Assembly (NCBI GenBank): GCA_037953625.1
Contig: CM075655.1
Span: 12,976,001 to 13,040,000 of the forward strand
DNA from: Crotalaria pallida
Taxonomy: Eukaryota > Streptophyta > Magnoliopsida > Fabales > Fabaceae
Direction: 5' to 3'
Length of the DNA: 64,000 bases
In this document: piece after piece, positions 36,508 to 47,500 of the stretch
Layout: each line of letters starts with the position of its first letter
Position numbering within the stretch: the first letter of the stretch is position 1
The notes under the pieces: generated by a model
The model's database searches: none
Seen by the model: only the letters and a program-made list of their open reading frames with translations
Told to the model about the DNA's origin: nothing
Position numbers and translations under genes: made by a program

Positions 36508-38376
36508 GCCAAAATAAAATAGGGCAAAAGGCTAAAATTTTTCTTTTCTTTTAATACTACATTTAAATCTTATAGTTTCAGGAACACAAATTTTCCAGAA
36601 TCTTATTTAGTTTCCACTCCTTGTACATTCCTCTTGAATCCAAACAAAAACAAAAAGGAATAAAATAATTCAAACAGATACAAAATTGCTATAAAATATA
36701 AATCTCTATATGGTAAGAACACAAAATTTCAGAGTACTATTTTCCCCTTTTATGTTATAAAATTCGGTCATCTCAAGGTTAAAGATAAGGGGAGATCATT
36801 CTCTTTAAACAATTCATTTTGTCCCTTATTCCTCAAACCTTAATTCATTTGACCACAAATCAAAAATGTTACCAATAAAAACATAGTTCATTTTAATATA
36901 AAAATAAGAATTAGAAGCTTTTTGTTCTTAATATCATAAAAAAAGTAGAGATTCAAATAACAGTAGAAGAAGAGATTAAATGAATTAAAACAGAGACTTA
37001 GGGTTACCTTTCCTCCTAAAGCTAAAAGACTACTTCGAGGTGAGAAAATTTTCCTCCTCCTCTTCCTTCAACTCGCCACCCTCCTCTTCCTCTTCTCTTG
37101 GAATAATTTTCTTTTTTTTTTCTCAAAGTAACAACTAGTAGTGTGTGAAATGGTGAGAGGAGTGATGGTCTATTTATACGCGAAGAGAAGGCAATTTTCC
37201 CCCACTTTTCTGATCCAAATTTGTTCCCCCTTCCTAGTCTAGGTGAGTCATCAACTTAACTTCATCACTTGGAAACTCACAAGCATTAAATGGGATTTTT
37301 CTAAAAACTATAGCTTCTTAACTCAAGGTTTATTCCTCAAATTTTAAGAAATTATTCTCTTCTCTCCCTCCTAATATTTGGACGGTGCACACATATAAAA
37401 ATAAGGAGAAAAATTTCCATTGGTCCATTTTGAATTCACCACAAAATTGACCAATCACCTAAAAGTTTTCATTTTAATAATTCAGAACAAAAATTAGAAA
37501 AAGCTAATATTTGGACTATGAAATCAGTAGTCATTTAAATAAATATTTAAATATATAAATGAAATTATTTTAAAGTTCAATAATTTATTTCATGCTCCAA
37601 AATAATTTTTCTAAGTTAAAAATGTCAAAAATTCGTTTTTTCTCTACTGTACAGAATTTTTGTAGATGTCAAAATAAAAATTCTCTTTTCACATATTCAG
37701 ATACTACATTTCAATACGATCGTTTTCATATAAAGTTTATAATTTTTGGACTTACGGTTTGAAAGTTATGAATTTTTGAAGTTCTAAGATCATTTCCTTC
37801 AAAATGCACTTCATAAGCTTTCTAAAAATTCTAAAATAAGAAAATACGAAAATATATTTTATTTGGATGGTAGTCTAATATAAAACTTCAGAAAAGTATT
37901 TTTGTTTTCAAAATAAGATACACTTGAGTCAAAAGGTCATTTAATGCATTAAAACCATACTTTTACACTTAAAACTCAAAAATTCGTTCAGTACTGTAGC
38001 AGTGATAAAATTTCGAAAATTCCAAAATAAAAATCAAAGCTTTACATTTTCATAATCTATGTTTCGATACGATCGTTTTCATATCATTTGTAATTTTTTG
38101 ACGTACGGTTGAAAAGATATGAATTTCTGAAGACAGGATACTTTAATCCTTCCAAAGGCATTTCATCTTTTAAGATCATTTAAATCAAATACTATACCTT
38201 AAAATATTTATTTAAATACATTAGGGAAAACATTGATATGCATATATATATATAATATATACACTACGTGTGTATATATACATATATATATACAACTCAT
38301 ATGATTTTAATTAACTCTAGGTACCAAAATCAAATATAAATTCATAATTAATTTGGGTAAAATTGTGGGTCTTACA
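32496..38376 (-). mobile_element. 5' LTR (about 5.9 kb) of the minus-strand gypsy element
   Basis: On the minus strand it starts TGTAAGACCCACAATTTT (38376) and ends GGGGTGTTACA (32496), directly before the primer site. The first 2.9 kb match the truncated 3' LTR (24365-27299); the rest has no second copy in the window. TATA box TATAAATA at 37178-37171, leader donor AAAG|GTAACC at 37008/37007, and a candidate acceptor (CACAG) at 33389 directly before an open frame (32933-33388). An (AT)n microsatellite at about 36463-36503 is longer than in the other LTR. A shorter LTR ending near 35463 is conceivable, but no primer site follows there. Confidence 0.75.
32933..33388 (-). pseudogene. Degraded 151-codon acidic ORF inside the gypsy LTR, unknown function
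   Basis: I do not recognise this protein. One frame runs from ATG at 33388 (MADPITCYVEVSNN) to TAG at 32933, broken by TGA at 33344-33346 and TAA at 33011-33013; both could be C-to-T changes. The middle part has a folded look (GHWEVNQEGWLWTGPTRIEI, MNEVFISHMYLKDSVYGGPP) and the C-terminal third is very acidic (FIDEEEEVLEVFDPNDEMEE ... PVEDSDDE). The ATG directly follows CACAG, a possible splice acceptor that pairs with the leader donor at 37007. It has the same sense as the LTR promoter and lies near the LTR's 3' end, before the primer site. It could be a captured host exon or an accessory protein of the element. Confidence 0.6.
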
Positions 38377-38451
38377 CGAGGCACCACGTTTGTCAGCGAA
38401 ATTCTCAAGGCATCACGTTTGTTGTTGAAGTTTTCCTCGCACCAGAACATT

Positions 38452-38556
38452 TGTAAATAAATTTTGAAAGAAATATCATGGATTGTCTTCACTTTGATGA
38501 TCTCAGCCATATCATTCTCAGTCAAGATAACATCATCCACACACAAGAAGAGCTAT
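38452..38556 (-). pseudogene. Fragment of Ty1-copia reverse transcriptase
   Basis: Minus-strand frame reads LCVDDVILTENDMAEIIKVK, matching the copia catalytic YVDD motif (Tyr changed to Cys) and the following helix. It covers only about 35 codons and is flanked by unrelated sequence. It is the nearest recognisable sequence outside the gypsy 5' LTR. Confidence 0.65.
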
Positions 38557-39079
38557 GAATTTTGGATTTTTAAGATCGGTCGTTGAAGTGATGACGAAAA
38601 TGCTGAAATTAAAAGGTAACCTTAGCTTTTAAACTCGGTCAAACAACCGAGTTAGAATAATCATTATCTCCAACCAAAATTACAATTTGAAATTAAATAA
38701 ACAATTCAAATTTACTTGATCATTATCGATATGTGAAATCATTATCCTCAATTCCTAAAGAAAATCATCATCCTCAACAAAAATATTAAAATTTGAAATT
38801 AAATAGATTAATCAAGTTTTACAAGTTTTTCAAATCAATATATAATAGGATTTGATTTTATGCTTGATGTGAGTATTTTTTTTTCATCTTCAATCTTTGC
38901 ATTTTTTCACCTTTAAATCTCTCTAATTCTTAGAATTCTTTGTTATCTTTCGATAAATTAATAACTCTTCTCGGTGGCTGAAAGCTTTAAATTCAGAAGA
39001 CTGCATCTTCTCTTGTTATTGTTGCAAACTTAAATATATTAAATATTAAATTTATACAATGGAAAACAACTGCAGCGGA

Positions 39080-39540
39080 ATGATGGTGAGGAGATTGTCG
39101 CATCGTGCGTGGATGAATCGACAAAGGAGATAGCTTTTGTCACAGTTAGTGACAAATCAATTAATTATAATAATGACTAGATTATTGATTCCAGTTGTTC
39201 CAATCATATGATTGGGGATGAGGATAAGTTGTCAAATATGTCTGAGTATAAAGGAGATCGAGTCGTAGTGACAGCTAACAACTCCAAGTTGTCAATTGCC
39301 CATATTGGCGAGACAGTTATTATTTCCCGTTTCAGCTCACGAGAGGTGAAAGTTGACCAAGTGTATCATGTACCTAGGATAAAAAAAGAACTTACTATCA
39401 GTCTCACAACTAACATCTTTAGGCAACTACGTGGTGTTTGGGCCTAAAGATGTGAATGTGTAATGAAGCTTGAAGTCTACAAGTCCACCACTTATGGAGG
39501 AAAGGAGACTTGAGTCTATCTACGTTATGTCAGAAATTAA
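39080..39540 (+). pseudogene. Fragment of Ty1-copia gag-pol (protease region)
   Basis: The frame around 39175-39410 reads IIDSSCSNHMIGDEDKLSN, then a span ending in VDQVYHVPRIKKEL, the copia protease/GAG-pre-integrase region with DSS in place of the usual DSG. Frame breaks before 39175 and after 39410 leave only pieces (YVVFGPKDV is readable in another frame near 39430-39460). No LTR or other domain accompanies it. Confidence 0.65.
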
Positions 39541-39574
39541 GTAACACTATTAATATGTAATTCTAGATCTATTA

Positions 39575-39735
39575 GTATGAGTGAGTGCGGAGGTGAGCGA
39601 GTGAAAGCGTGAGTAAATGTGAGTGTGAGTGAGTAGATGTAAATGAGGAAGGAGAATGAGAAGGAGAAAATGGAGAAGGGGGAAGGAGGAGGAGGAGAAG
39701 AAAAAGAAAAAAGAAGAAGAAAAAAGAATTTTGGA
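39575..39735 (+). repeat. Purine-rich low-complexity tract
   Basis: GAGTGAGTG-like words followed by GGAGAAGG/GAGGAGGAG and AAGAAGAAA. Open frames through it encode only low-complexity Ser/Phe/Leu or Lys/Glu strings and are not genes. Confidence 0.8.
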
Positions 39736-41373
39736 GGAAATTTTTTTTAGGGGCATTTTTGAAAAAAAAATTAAAAGGAGAGGTCAAAAACCAAAAGAGA
39801 ATTAAAAATCAAAACCCATGAGAAAAACCAACATTAGTACCAGTTCAAAATTGCTTATTAGTTATTTCACATACCTCACTTTTTGTATAAGTGACAAAAA
39901 TCATAATATAAGCATAGAGAAAATGAAATGAAATGAGCTCAGCTATCAAATAACTAAAACAGTGTATATACCACAAGTAATGCGTGCAAGTGTGTGCATA
40001 ATATTATTGTCTCTATTATTGTTCCTAGTCGTACTGTTAGCAACAAGCTCACTATAATACTTGTTCTATTTAATTGCATACTTTACAAAGTAACTATGTT
40101 TATTGGTTAGAGTTCATGGCAGCACACATTAGCCAAGGAGAAGTTTAGTTTGTCTTTTGATCAATATAACCATCTCGTCATCCGTGATCCGATCAATAAT
40201 AACTTATCCCTCCATTTCTTATTATTTGTCTTTTTTCAGAGATTTCTTGTTCCTTTTTATGTGTTCTTTTGAGGATTTTCAGAGTCTAATAAATGTTATT
40301 TTTAATGTTTGGCCCTATTCAATAAATATAGGTTTACGTAAGTAGTAAAAAAAAATAATGATTATAGAGAGAGAAAAAATACAATACGAAGAAAAACATA
40401 ATTAATATTTAATAGTTGAGTTCATTTCATTTCATTTTCATTTTTGTAGTTTAAGAGAATAATGTTTTTCCTCATAAAGAGAGAGTTTATTTTCTCAACC
40501 CAATTATATTGTGTCATTTATCTTTTTTTTTAACTTATTAAAATTAAAAAAAATAAATAAAAATGTCTCAACCAATCTCCCAACCCTTCAACCCCCAACC
40601 GCCACAGCCCTTCAACCCCACAAGCTGTCCACCGCCTTCTTCATCTGTCTCCAACCCCCCTTTTTTCGGCAAACCACCACCACCCAACACCACCCTTCTT
40701 ATTTTATTCATTGTTCGTCTATCCGCCACCAAACACGAATCACCGTCCTTCATCTTTTCTTCTCAAGTTATTATATGGTTATTATGTGGTTTGTAGCAAC
40801 TACAACAAGCATAAAAATTCATTAGCCCTTTTTCTTTAAAAAAAAAAAAAAAAAGAGAAAGAGAAAGAAAATCAAAATACAGTCAATTATAAAAGTTAAG
40901 TGAGAGTGCGCGTGTTATATTATTATATTACTGAGTCCTTAACGTGGATTAAGGAATAGCCAAAACAATGTCGTTTTGGCAAAAAAAAAAATAAGAACAA
41001 AGATTATTGACTATCGGTCAAATTAGTTCCTGATATTGTCGAAATTGGTCAAATTAATCTCAAACTTTATGGATCATTAACGTCAGGGATTAATATGACT
41101 CACGCATTCCTATCTCATGAACTAATTTGAAATTTGGATAATTTCAGGGACTAATTTGATCGGTGCCTACAAAGTGAGCAACCAATTTAACATATTACTC
41201 TTATTTTTATTATACGTCAGATTGCTATTGGTCAGAATCAAGAATGTTATGTCATCCTGAAATAATAAATTTTTTTAGCAAGTTATGATCGCAGGAGGGC
41301 TAATAGTGCCAATGCGATCAGCAGTGTTATAGCCATTGCTAAAACTCCCGGTTGGCCTTGAGTATGGAAAATC
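39736..41373. other. Intergenic DNA with a dispersed GGGACTAATTTG-type repeat
   Basis: AT-rich. At about 41005-41175 the words CAAATTAGTTCCTGATATTG and TCAGGGACTAATTTGATCGG form a loose inverted pair, a common noncoding dispersed repeat type. The C-rich stretch at 40563-40700 gives a Pro-rich open frame that I do not accept as a gene. Confidence 0.5.
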
Positions 41374-41382
41374 AATCCCATA

Positions 41383-42144
41383 GGCTTATTTATGGTTTTG
41401 GTCCCTATAAGTTGACTTCGTTTTGAATTTAGTCCTTAAATCTTTTTTTGACCTTGAATGGTCCTTAAATCTTTTTAATTTTTGTTTTTAGTCCTTAAAT
41501 CTTTTTTTGACCTTGAATGGTCCTTAAATCTTTTTAAATTTTGTTTTTAGTCCTTCTGTTTGTCTTCTTCTGCCATCTGCTGACATGGCAAACGGTGTGC
41601 CATGTCAGCCCTTATATTGACTGCCAACGATGCATCTGATGTGGACCTCCCACTCATGTGAGTAGGAACCGAGCATGAACCGAGCATGAGCCGAGCATTA
41701 ACCGTGCATGAGATATCGACCGAGTACGATGCAATTGGTAACGGCATAGCTTGGTTCGTGCTCAGTTCATCGTACTCGGTTCGTGCTCGGTCGATATCTC
41801 CCCTCGGTTTGGCAAGTCATGCTCGGTTCATTATCGGTTAATGCTTGGTTCCTGCTCGGTTCCTGCTCACATGAGTAGGAGGTCCACATCAGATGCATTG
41901 TTGGCAGTCAATGTAAGGGCTGATATGGCACACCGTTTGCCATGTCAGCAGATGACAGAAGAAGACAAACAGAAGGACTAAAAACAAAATTTAAAAAGAT
42001 TTAAGGACCATTCAAGGTAAAAAAAGATTTAAGGACTAAAAACAAAATTTAAAAAGATTTAAGGACCGTTCAAGGTCAAAAAAAGATTTAAGGACTAAAT
42101 TCAAAACGAGGTCAACTTATAGGGACCAAAACCATAATTAAGCC
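41383..42144. mobile_element. Mutator-type MITE, 762 bp, with 9 bp target duplication
   Basis: Flanked by the perfect 9 bp duplication AATCCCATA (41374-41382, 42145-42153). The ends GGCTTATTTATGGTTTTGGT and (reverse) GGCTTAATTATGGTTTTGGT start inverted repeats that run some 300 bp inward through GTCCTTAAATCTTTTT tandem words and GCTGACATGGCA. The centre is a less perfect palindrome made of GAACCGAGCATG/CATGCTCGGTTC words. No transposase. Long TIRs with a 9 bp duplication point to Mutator-like elements. Confidence 0.88.
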
Positions 42145-42153
42145 AATCCCATA

Positions 42154-42660
42154 AAACTGCTTATCCACCCTGGACCAAGCCCGGTTCTGACATATTATAA
42201 GTTTGGAGGGAAATTTTTTTTGAGCCCCTTAAACTATAAAAAATTTATAAATAAATACAATTTTAGCAATAAAATTTCTCTTAATATTATTGGTTTTTTT
42301 AATAATATTTGTTTTTTATTAATTAATGTAAAATAATATATTTTTAAAATTTTCAATATAAATTAAGATATAAAATTGTAATGTTAAAGTATTTTTTAAA
42401 ATTTAAGAAATATAACTATTCTCATTGGTCTTTATAATATAATTAAGTATGACTAATGATAAAAATGAAAGAAAAAAAATTAAAAAGTGCATTTAATTTG
42501 AACAAAATAAAAAGAGAACATATAATAAATAAGTAAAAAAAGAAATGATTCCCGGCTGGTGCACAAAAAAAAAAAGAGAAAGAAATGATGCCAGTACCGA
42601 GGAAAGTAAAAGTATCGGTGACCAACTATACTGGTTGGTACTTATGTCAATGTTTCTAAT
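42154..42660. other. AT-rich stretch, nothing recognised
   Basis: Begins with CCCGGTTCTGACATATTATA and is then almost pure A/T. It may be part of the same old repeat as GGGCCCAAGGCGGTCGCCC at 42736-42760, but no terminal repeats could be matched. Confidence 0.4.
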
Positions 42661-42661
42661 G

Positions 42662-42663
<2 letters not shown>

Positions 42664-42709
<46 letters not shown>
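42664..42709. repeat. (AT)n microsatellite
   Basis: About 23 uninterrupted AT dinucleotides. Confidence 0.95.
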
Positions 42710-42713
<4 letters not shown>

Positions 42714-43829
42714 TTTTGGGCCCCTAAAAATTATGGGCCCAAGGCGGTCGCCCTTGTTGCCCTGCCTCTGGGCCGAGCCTGCCCCGGAGTTGAATCGGGC
42801 AAGAAATTGTTGGCGCCAACAACATCAAAATCGGAGTCCCCAAATATGTATAGCATGTTTGGTTTACAGTCATAAAATCAATTCCGGCCCCAAAATCACG
42901 TTGGAGCAGAAGCAATTGTTACCAGTGTTGGCATTCCAGAATTAATTCTGAACTAACTCACCGCAGAACCAAACATACACGTAAACGGCAAGTATTGCTA
43001 GTTCAGTGTCGACATTCAAACTCGAGCCAGCCATGGCAAGAAATATGGCTAGGGGGAGAAATAACATAGGCATCAATTTCTTGGACATATATAGTATAAA
43101 TAGCTGTATGCCTTTAGCTTAGTTCAAAGAGTGATTACTCAATATGGCAAGTTGATGCATGCTTTGGCCACTTGCTTTCAATATACTCCTTCCATCTCAC
43201 ATGGTAAAAAATTGCCCAAATTTTTACCCCAAACTAAAATTAAAATAATTAATAAAAAAACCTAAAAATTGTACACTTTCAATGTAATTAATTGTTCAAT
43301 GCAAAATGCATTAAATTAATTGATTGATAATTGATTAATGTGATAAATAAATCATTAAATCATATCTCCTAATTTTTGCAATTTTTTTATCATCCTTGTG
43401 AAACGGTTGGAATATATAGCAAGGACCTGACTAATATAGTAATATACAAGTATTTGGGGCCAGCTGTCCCACCCATTAGAGGTGCCTACAAGCCAGCGAG
43501 GAGATTAGTCACTGCGGTCGGCGGTGGACACTCCGGTCATGGACAAAAAAAAAAAAAAAACGCTTTTCATACAATATGATACCTGTCCACCGGTGGATTT
43601 TTATTTTGTTTATGTTTTTTTAAGAAAAAATAAGGTGAGTTGGTGTAAAGAAAAATATAAATCCCAACAGTTGGTTTTTGTGGGACTCATTAGCACCAAG
43701 CAGCAGAATTCAAATTCACGATTTTATGATTTATGAGCTAATTATATATTATTGGGATTAATCTTAGTTCACATCCAAATGAATTTGTTTCAAGAATTTT
43801 ATAAGCATTAAGGGTAAATTAATTAAAAA
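42710..43829. other. Intergenic DNA with repeat remnants
   Basis: GCATGTTTGGTTT (about 42852) and AACCAAACATACA (about 42968) form a short inverted pair bounding a possible 130 bp MITE. A TATA-like AGTATAAATAGC is at 43091-43102 without a gene behind it. TACTCCTTCCATCTCACATG near 43184 resembles one Stowaway end. No coding region supported. Confidence 0.4.
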
Positions 43830-43831
43830 AT

Positions 43832-43995
43832 AGATGGTGCACTGATAGTGTAAATTTTTTTACATTATTAGTACATCATCCACCATTCATATGTGTATGA
43901 TCGTTGACTTTTAGATATAAGTAATATAAATGAATGGTAGATGATGAACTGATGACGTGAAAAACTTTACATCGTCAATGCATATCCATTAATCT
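43832..43995. mobile_element. Short MITE with ~60 bp inverted repeats
   Basis: Left arm AGATGGTGCACTGATAGTGT ... CATCATCCACCATTCAT is mirrored by ATGAATGGTAGATGATGAAC ... ACATCGTCAATGCATATC. About 160 bp, noncoding. Confidence 0.65.
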
Positions 43996-44512
43996 TAAAA
44001 TTAATAGTTACACCAAATAAAAATTGCATAATTAAAAGGCAGAGATGGAAATTCATGGTTTATCTCCCAATTAAAACTGTCCAACAGCTGTTTCCAAAAA
44101 ACTATCCAAATGCCAAAACAAGACAGGTAACTGAAAAGACAACTGAAATCCTCACATGATGAGATCATTCAAATTTCAGGTCAATGATTTCTTTAATCTC
44201 AGGATTTAGTACAAGCTCACACTAACAATTATGTGATCTACTTGACCTAGTCAGATAAAATGAAGACCATACATGCCATTTTTGCTTAGAACCAGTAGCA
44301 AATTTCCATCTCTGATAATTCATCTGCAGCTAATAAGAAATATTGTTGATATTTATACATGCACAACCTTCTAGTCGACTAGTTCCGTATCTATAATGAC
44401 CTCACAAAGCGTACAACTGGAATAAGATAAGTAAAACTCCATTAATTAGAATGGAAAAAGTAGCAAATGGACTCCCAAAATAAACTTAGACTAAGAGAAG
44501 AATGAAGATACC

Positions 44513-47500
44513 TCATAGTTCAATATCAGGAACTCCCACCAAAAATGAACTCGGATCATCAGATCCAAGAAGCGGAATGTATTCCGATCCTCTCACATGA
44601 ACACTAAAGCAAGCTACATAAAGAACATATATATGTCAACAAGAAATGCTCCAAAAAGAAATGTGTTTAATTTTTTGATAGGCAAACATATTTTTTAGGG
44701 GGAGGGGGAGAAAGAGCAGTCCCTGAGGTGTCCCTGGGGTCAAACCCCAGGGACTGCTCTAACACTTAATGTCCCACAGCTCTACCATTTGAGCTTGCTC
44801 TTGGGGACAAAAGCAATGCATATATATGAGACGACCTTAAATAAAATTATCTCTCACTTCACTTTTTGTCCTGATTTTCAAGCTTTCAAAACAAATTAAT
44901 GATCGTTAATATCAACATTTCTATTGTTGTTGCACAAGGGAGAAATGTTGCAAAAGGGTTTATCAGAGGTTTTGAATGTTTATGGAAAGATGTGGGTAGC
45001 TGCAAATTACTATCTGAGCAGAGTAAGGTTGTAGGAATCATCATAATAATCATTCATGCCATTAAAGAGGATTGCCATCATATCTATACAGTATACTCGA
45101 AAATAAAAAAACTGCAGCAAGCATCACCATTATAGAACGAGAATGATCTTAGTCCAAAATGCAATAATAAAAGGCTAAATTTTACGGTGGAGTCAGGTAC
45201 AAATATGCATGCAGGATCAAATATCATAAACTTGAGAAACATAAATCTTGAAAAAATGAAAAACCAATTTCATTAAGCATGATGATCTGATTTGTTTCTC
45301 CCGACCAAGAAAATGCAGCCCAGCCTAGGAAGCACAGACACCTATCTTTACCAAGGTCTCCCATTGTTGGACATGAGTCCGACATCGACACCTCTCTAAC
45401 ACTCCTCCGACACGTCAGATATCCTTCCAAACTTGTTCAATGAAATATCATCTGCCAGACACCTAGTCGACACACCCCAAAAGTGGTTGGACACCACCGT
45501 TGACACAGCGTTTTCTATCAGCCAAAATTTTTTATTTAATGAGCAGAGGGGTTACTGAACCCACCAAAACATACATGAATATACAATATGATTGCAACAC
45601 TACCAAAACAAAAAATGAGACCCTGGTACGGATTACCAAAGCTGAAAATCATGTCTGTTCACACAGCACACCTAGAAAAAATTTTAGCACGTGAAATAGA
45701 AAATAGTAGATAAGAAAGTTGACAAGTCAAACTTCTCTTTACGCGCATCTCATAGGCTCAATGCATCATACTCCAACTCTTTCTCTTTGGAAAGGTCTTA
45801 GAAAGATTAAAAAGTAGTTCCCTTTTGTTCTGATCTTGTTTGTAAAGGGCTGTGTTGCATGAGTACGGGTACGGTACCGATACTTGGTACGGATACGGGT
45901 ACGGCATTTTTTAAAAAATTAGGGTACTGGTACGTTCTTATATAAATTTAAAAAATAGAAAATTGCAAAAATAAAAATACAAACAACAAATTGAAATTCA
46001 TAAGAATGAATAATTTCCTACCACACAACTTATAATGTTTGCACTTTACACTATGTAACAATTAATAAAAAAATCAAAAACATCCAAAAATAACACAAAA
46101 TAGGAAGAAAAAAAAAAGCGGTTCATAATAGAAAAAAAGAGTGGTTAAATTCCTAAACTGGTTTAAACACTTGGTGTGCTAAAAAAATCAAAACAAAATA
46201 TGAGCATCAAACCACTTTTTATTGTTGTTTTAAATCAAAATAATATTCATTATTCCATCACAACAAAGAAAAAGAAAACAGAGAAATATTTATAAAACAT
46301 GAAAAACAGAAGTATCGGTTAGTAAAAGAACAAAACAGAGAAAGGGGAAACAGAGACAGGGGAGACAGTTTAGAGGGAGACACCAAACTAATGAAGGAGG
46401 GAAGCATAATGAGGGGTACCGCGAGAGGTGGAGAGGGTCAAACACAACGAGCGGTGGAGGGGGTCAAGCATAGTGAGGGACGGAGGGGATCAAGTCAGCA
46501 AGAGGAGAAAAAAATTTGAGACTTAAGAGTGTTTTTTCGGGTAAAAATGAAAGAGGGTGAAAAGATAATTGAAAAATATTGAATAAAGATTTCCTTATCC
46601 TTGTGAATAAAACACATCGTTTGGGAAAAAAATTATGTTCAGTCGTACCATATGGTGGGTACGTCCGGTGGGTACGTACCCATTTAACTTTCAAGTACCC
46701 AAACGTACCCATTCAAGTACCCAATTTTATTTTTTTTGTTTGGGTACGCACCCGGTATGTACCCACGAGTACCCAAGGCGTACCGGGTACGGATACGTAC
46801 CCGATACGTGTACGACGATACGTGTACGACAGCTAGATAGGAGCACCCATGCTTCAGAGGTAAAGGGACTTGTTTACGTTGAAAAATGGGGTGGGGCTAT
46901 TTGCCCAACGCCCCATCCACACTCTCCATTACCAATCATATTTTTGTATTTTTTTTTTTTTTTTTGTGAGGCTCATTATTATAGGAAAATGTACCAATAC
47001 TAACTTTCAGTTTAGATCATTTGACATGCTGGTCATACTTAATTTTTATTTTTACATTGTACACCTGTATCTTCTATTTTGGACATCGTCCGTGTTTCTT
47101 TCTGTGTCATGCCTGGTGTCTGTGACATGCCTGGTGTTTGTGCTGCAGTTTGTGCTTCATATCACCTAGTGCACAAGGCTTCCACTTGGTGGGTATCGGG
47201 TGGGAATATGTACACAACCTCAACTCCGTAGGCGAAGAGTTTGTTTAAAAGATTTGATTTTGTGACAACAAACTTACAATTGCGCTGACTCGTTGAGCCT
47301 CGCACTATCCAATCACTAGATTACCATTGCGATGTGTAAAATCCCTAATTTTAATTCCAAGTATAATTAGAATAATAATACGCTTGGGGCTAATGGGAAT
47401 AATAATAATTCATAAATAGGTGTTAAAAAGGACGTTTTAGAATTAGAAAGATAGAACAATAGGAAATTAGAAATAAAAGATTTACAACTCTAAACACGAA

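Noticed and set aside
35463..38376. A 2.9 kb LTR ending at TATACA near 35463
   Set aside because: No primer site follows it on the minus strand, whereas GGGTGTTACA plus a tRNA-Met site occurs at 32496; kept as a lesser alternative.
40563..40796. Pro-rich open frame (MSQPISQPFNPQPPQPF) as a gene
   Set aside because: C-rich low-complexity DNA, no domain, no splice context, and ends in unrelated hydrophobic sequence.
44770..44815. tRNA gene (CAGCTCTACCATTTGAGCT resembles an A box region)
   Set aside because: No acceptor stem or cloverleaf can be formed; it belongs to a repeat next to a hairpin.
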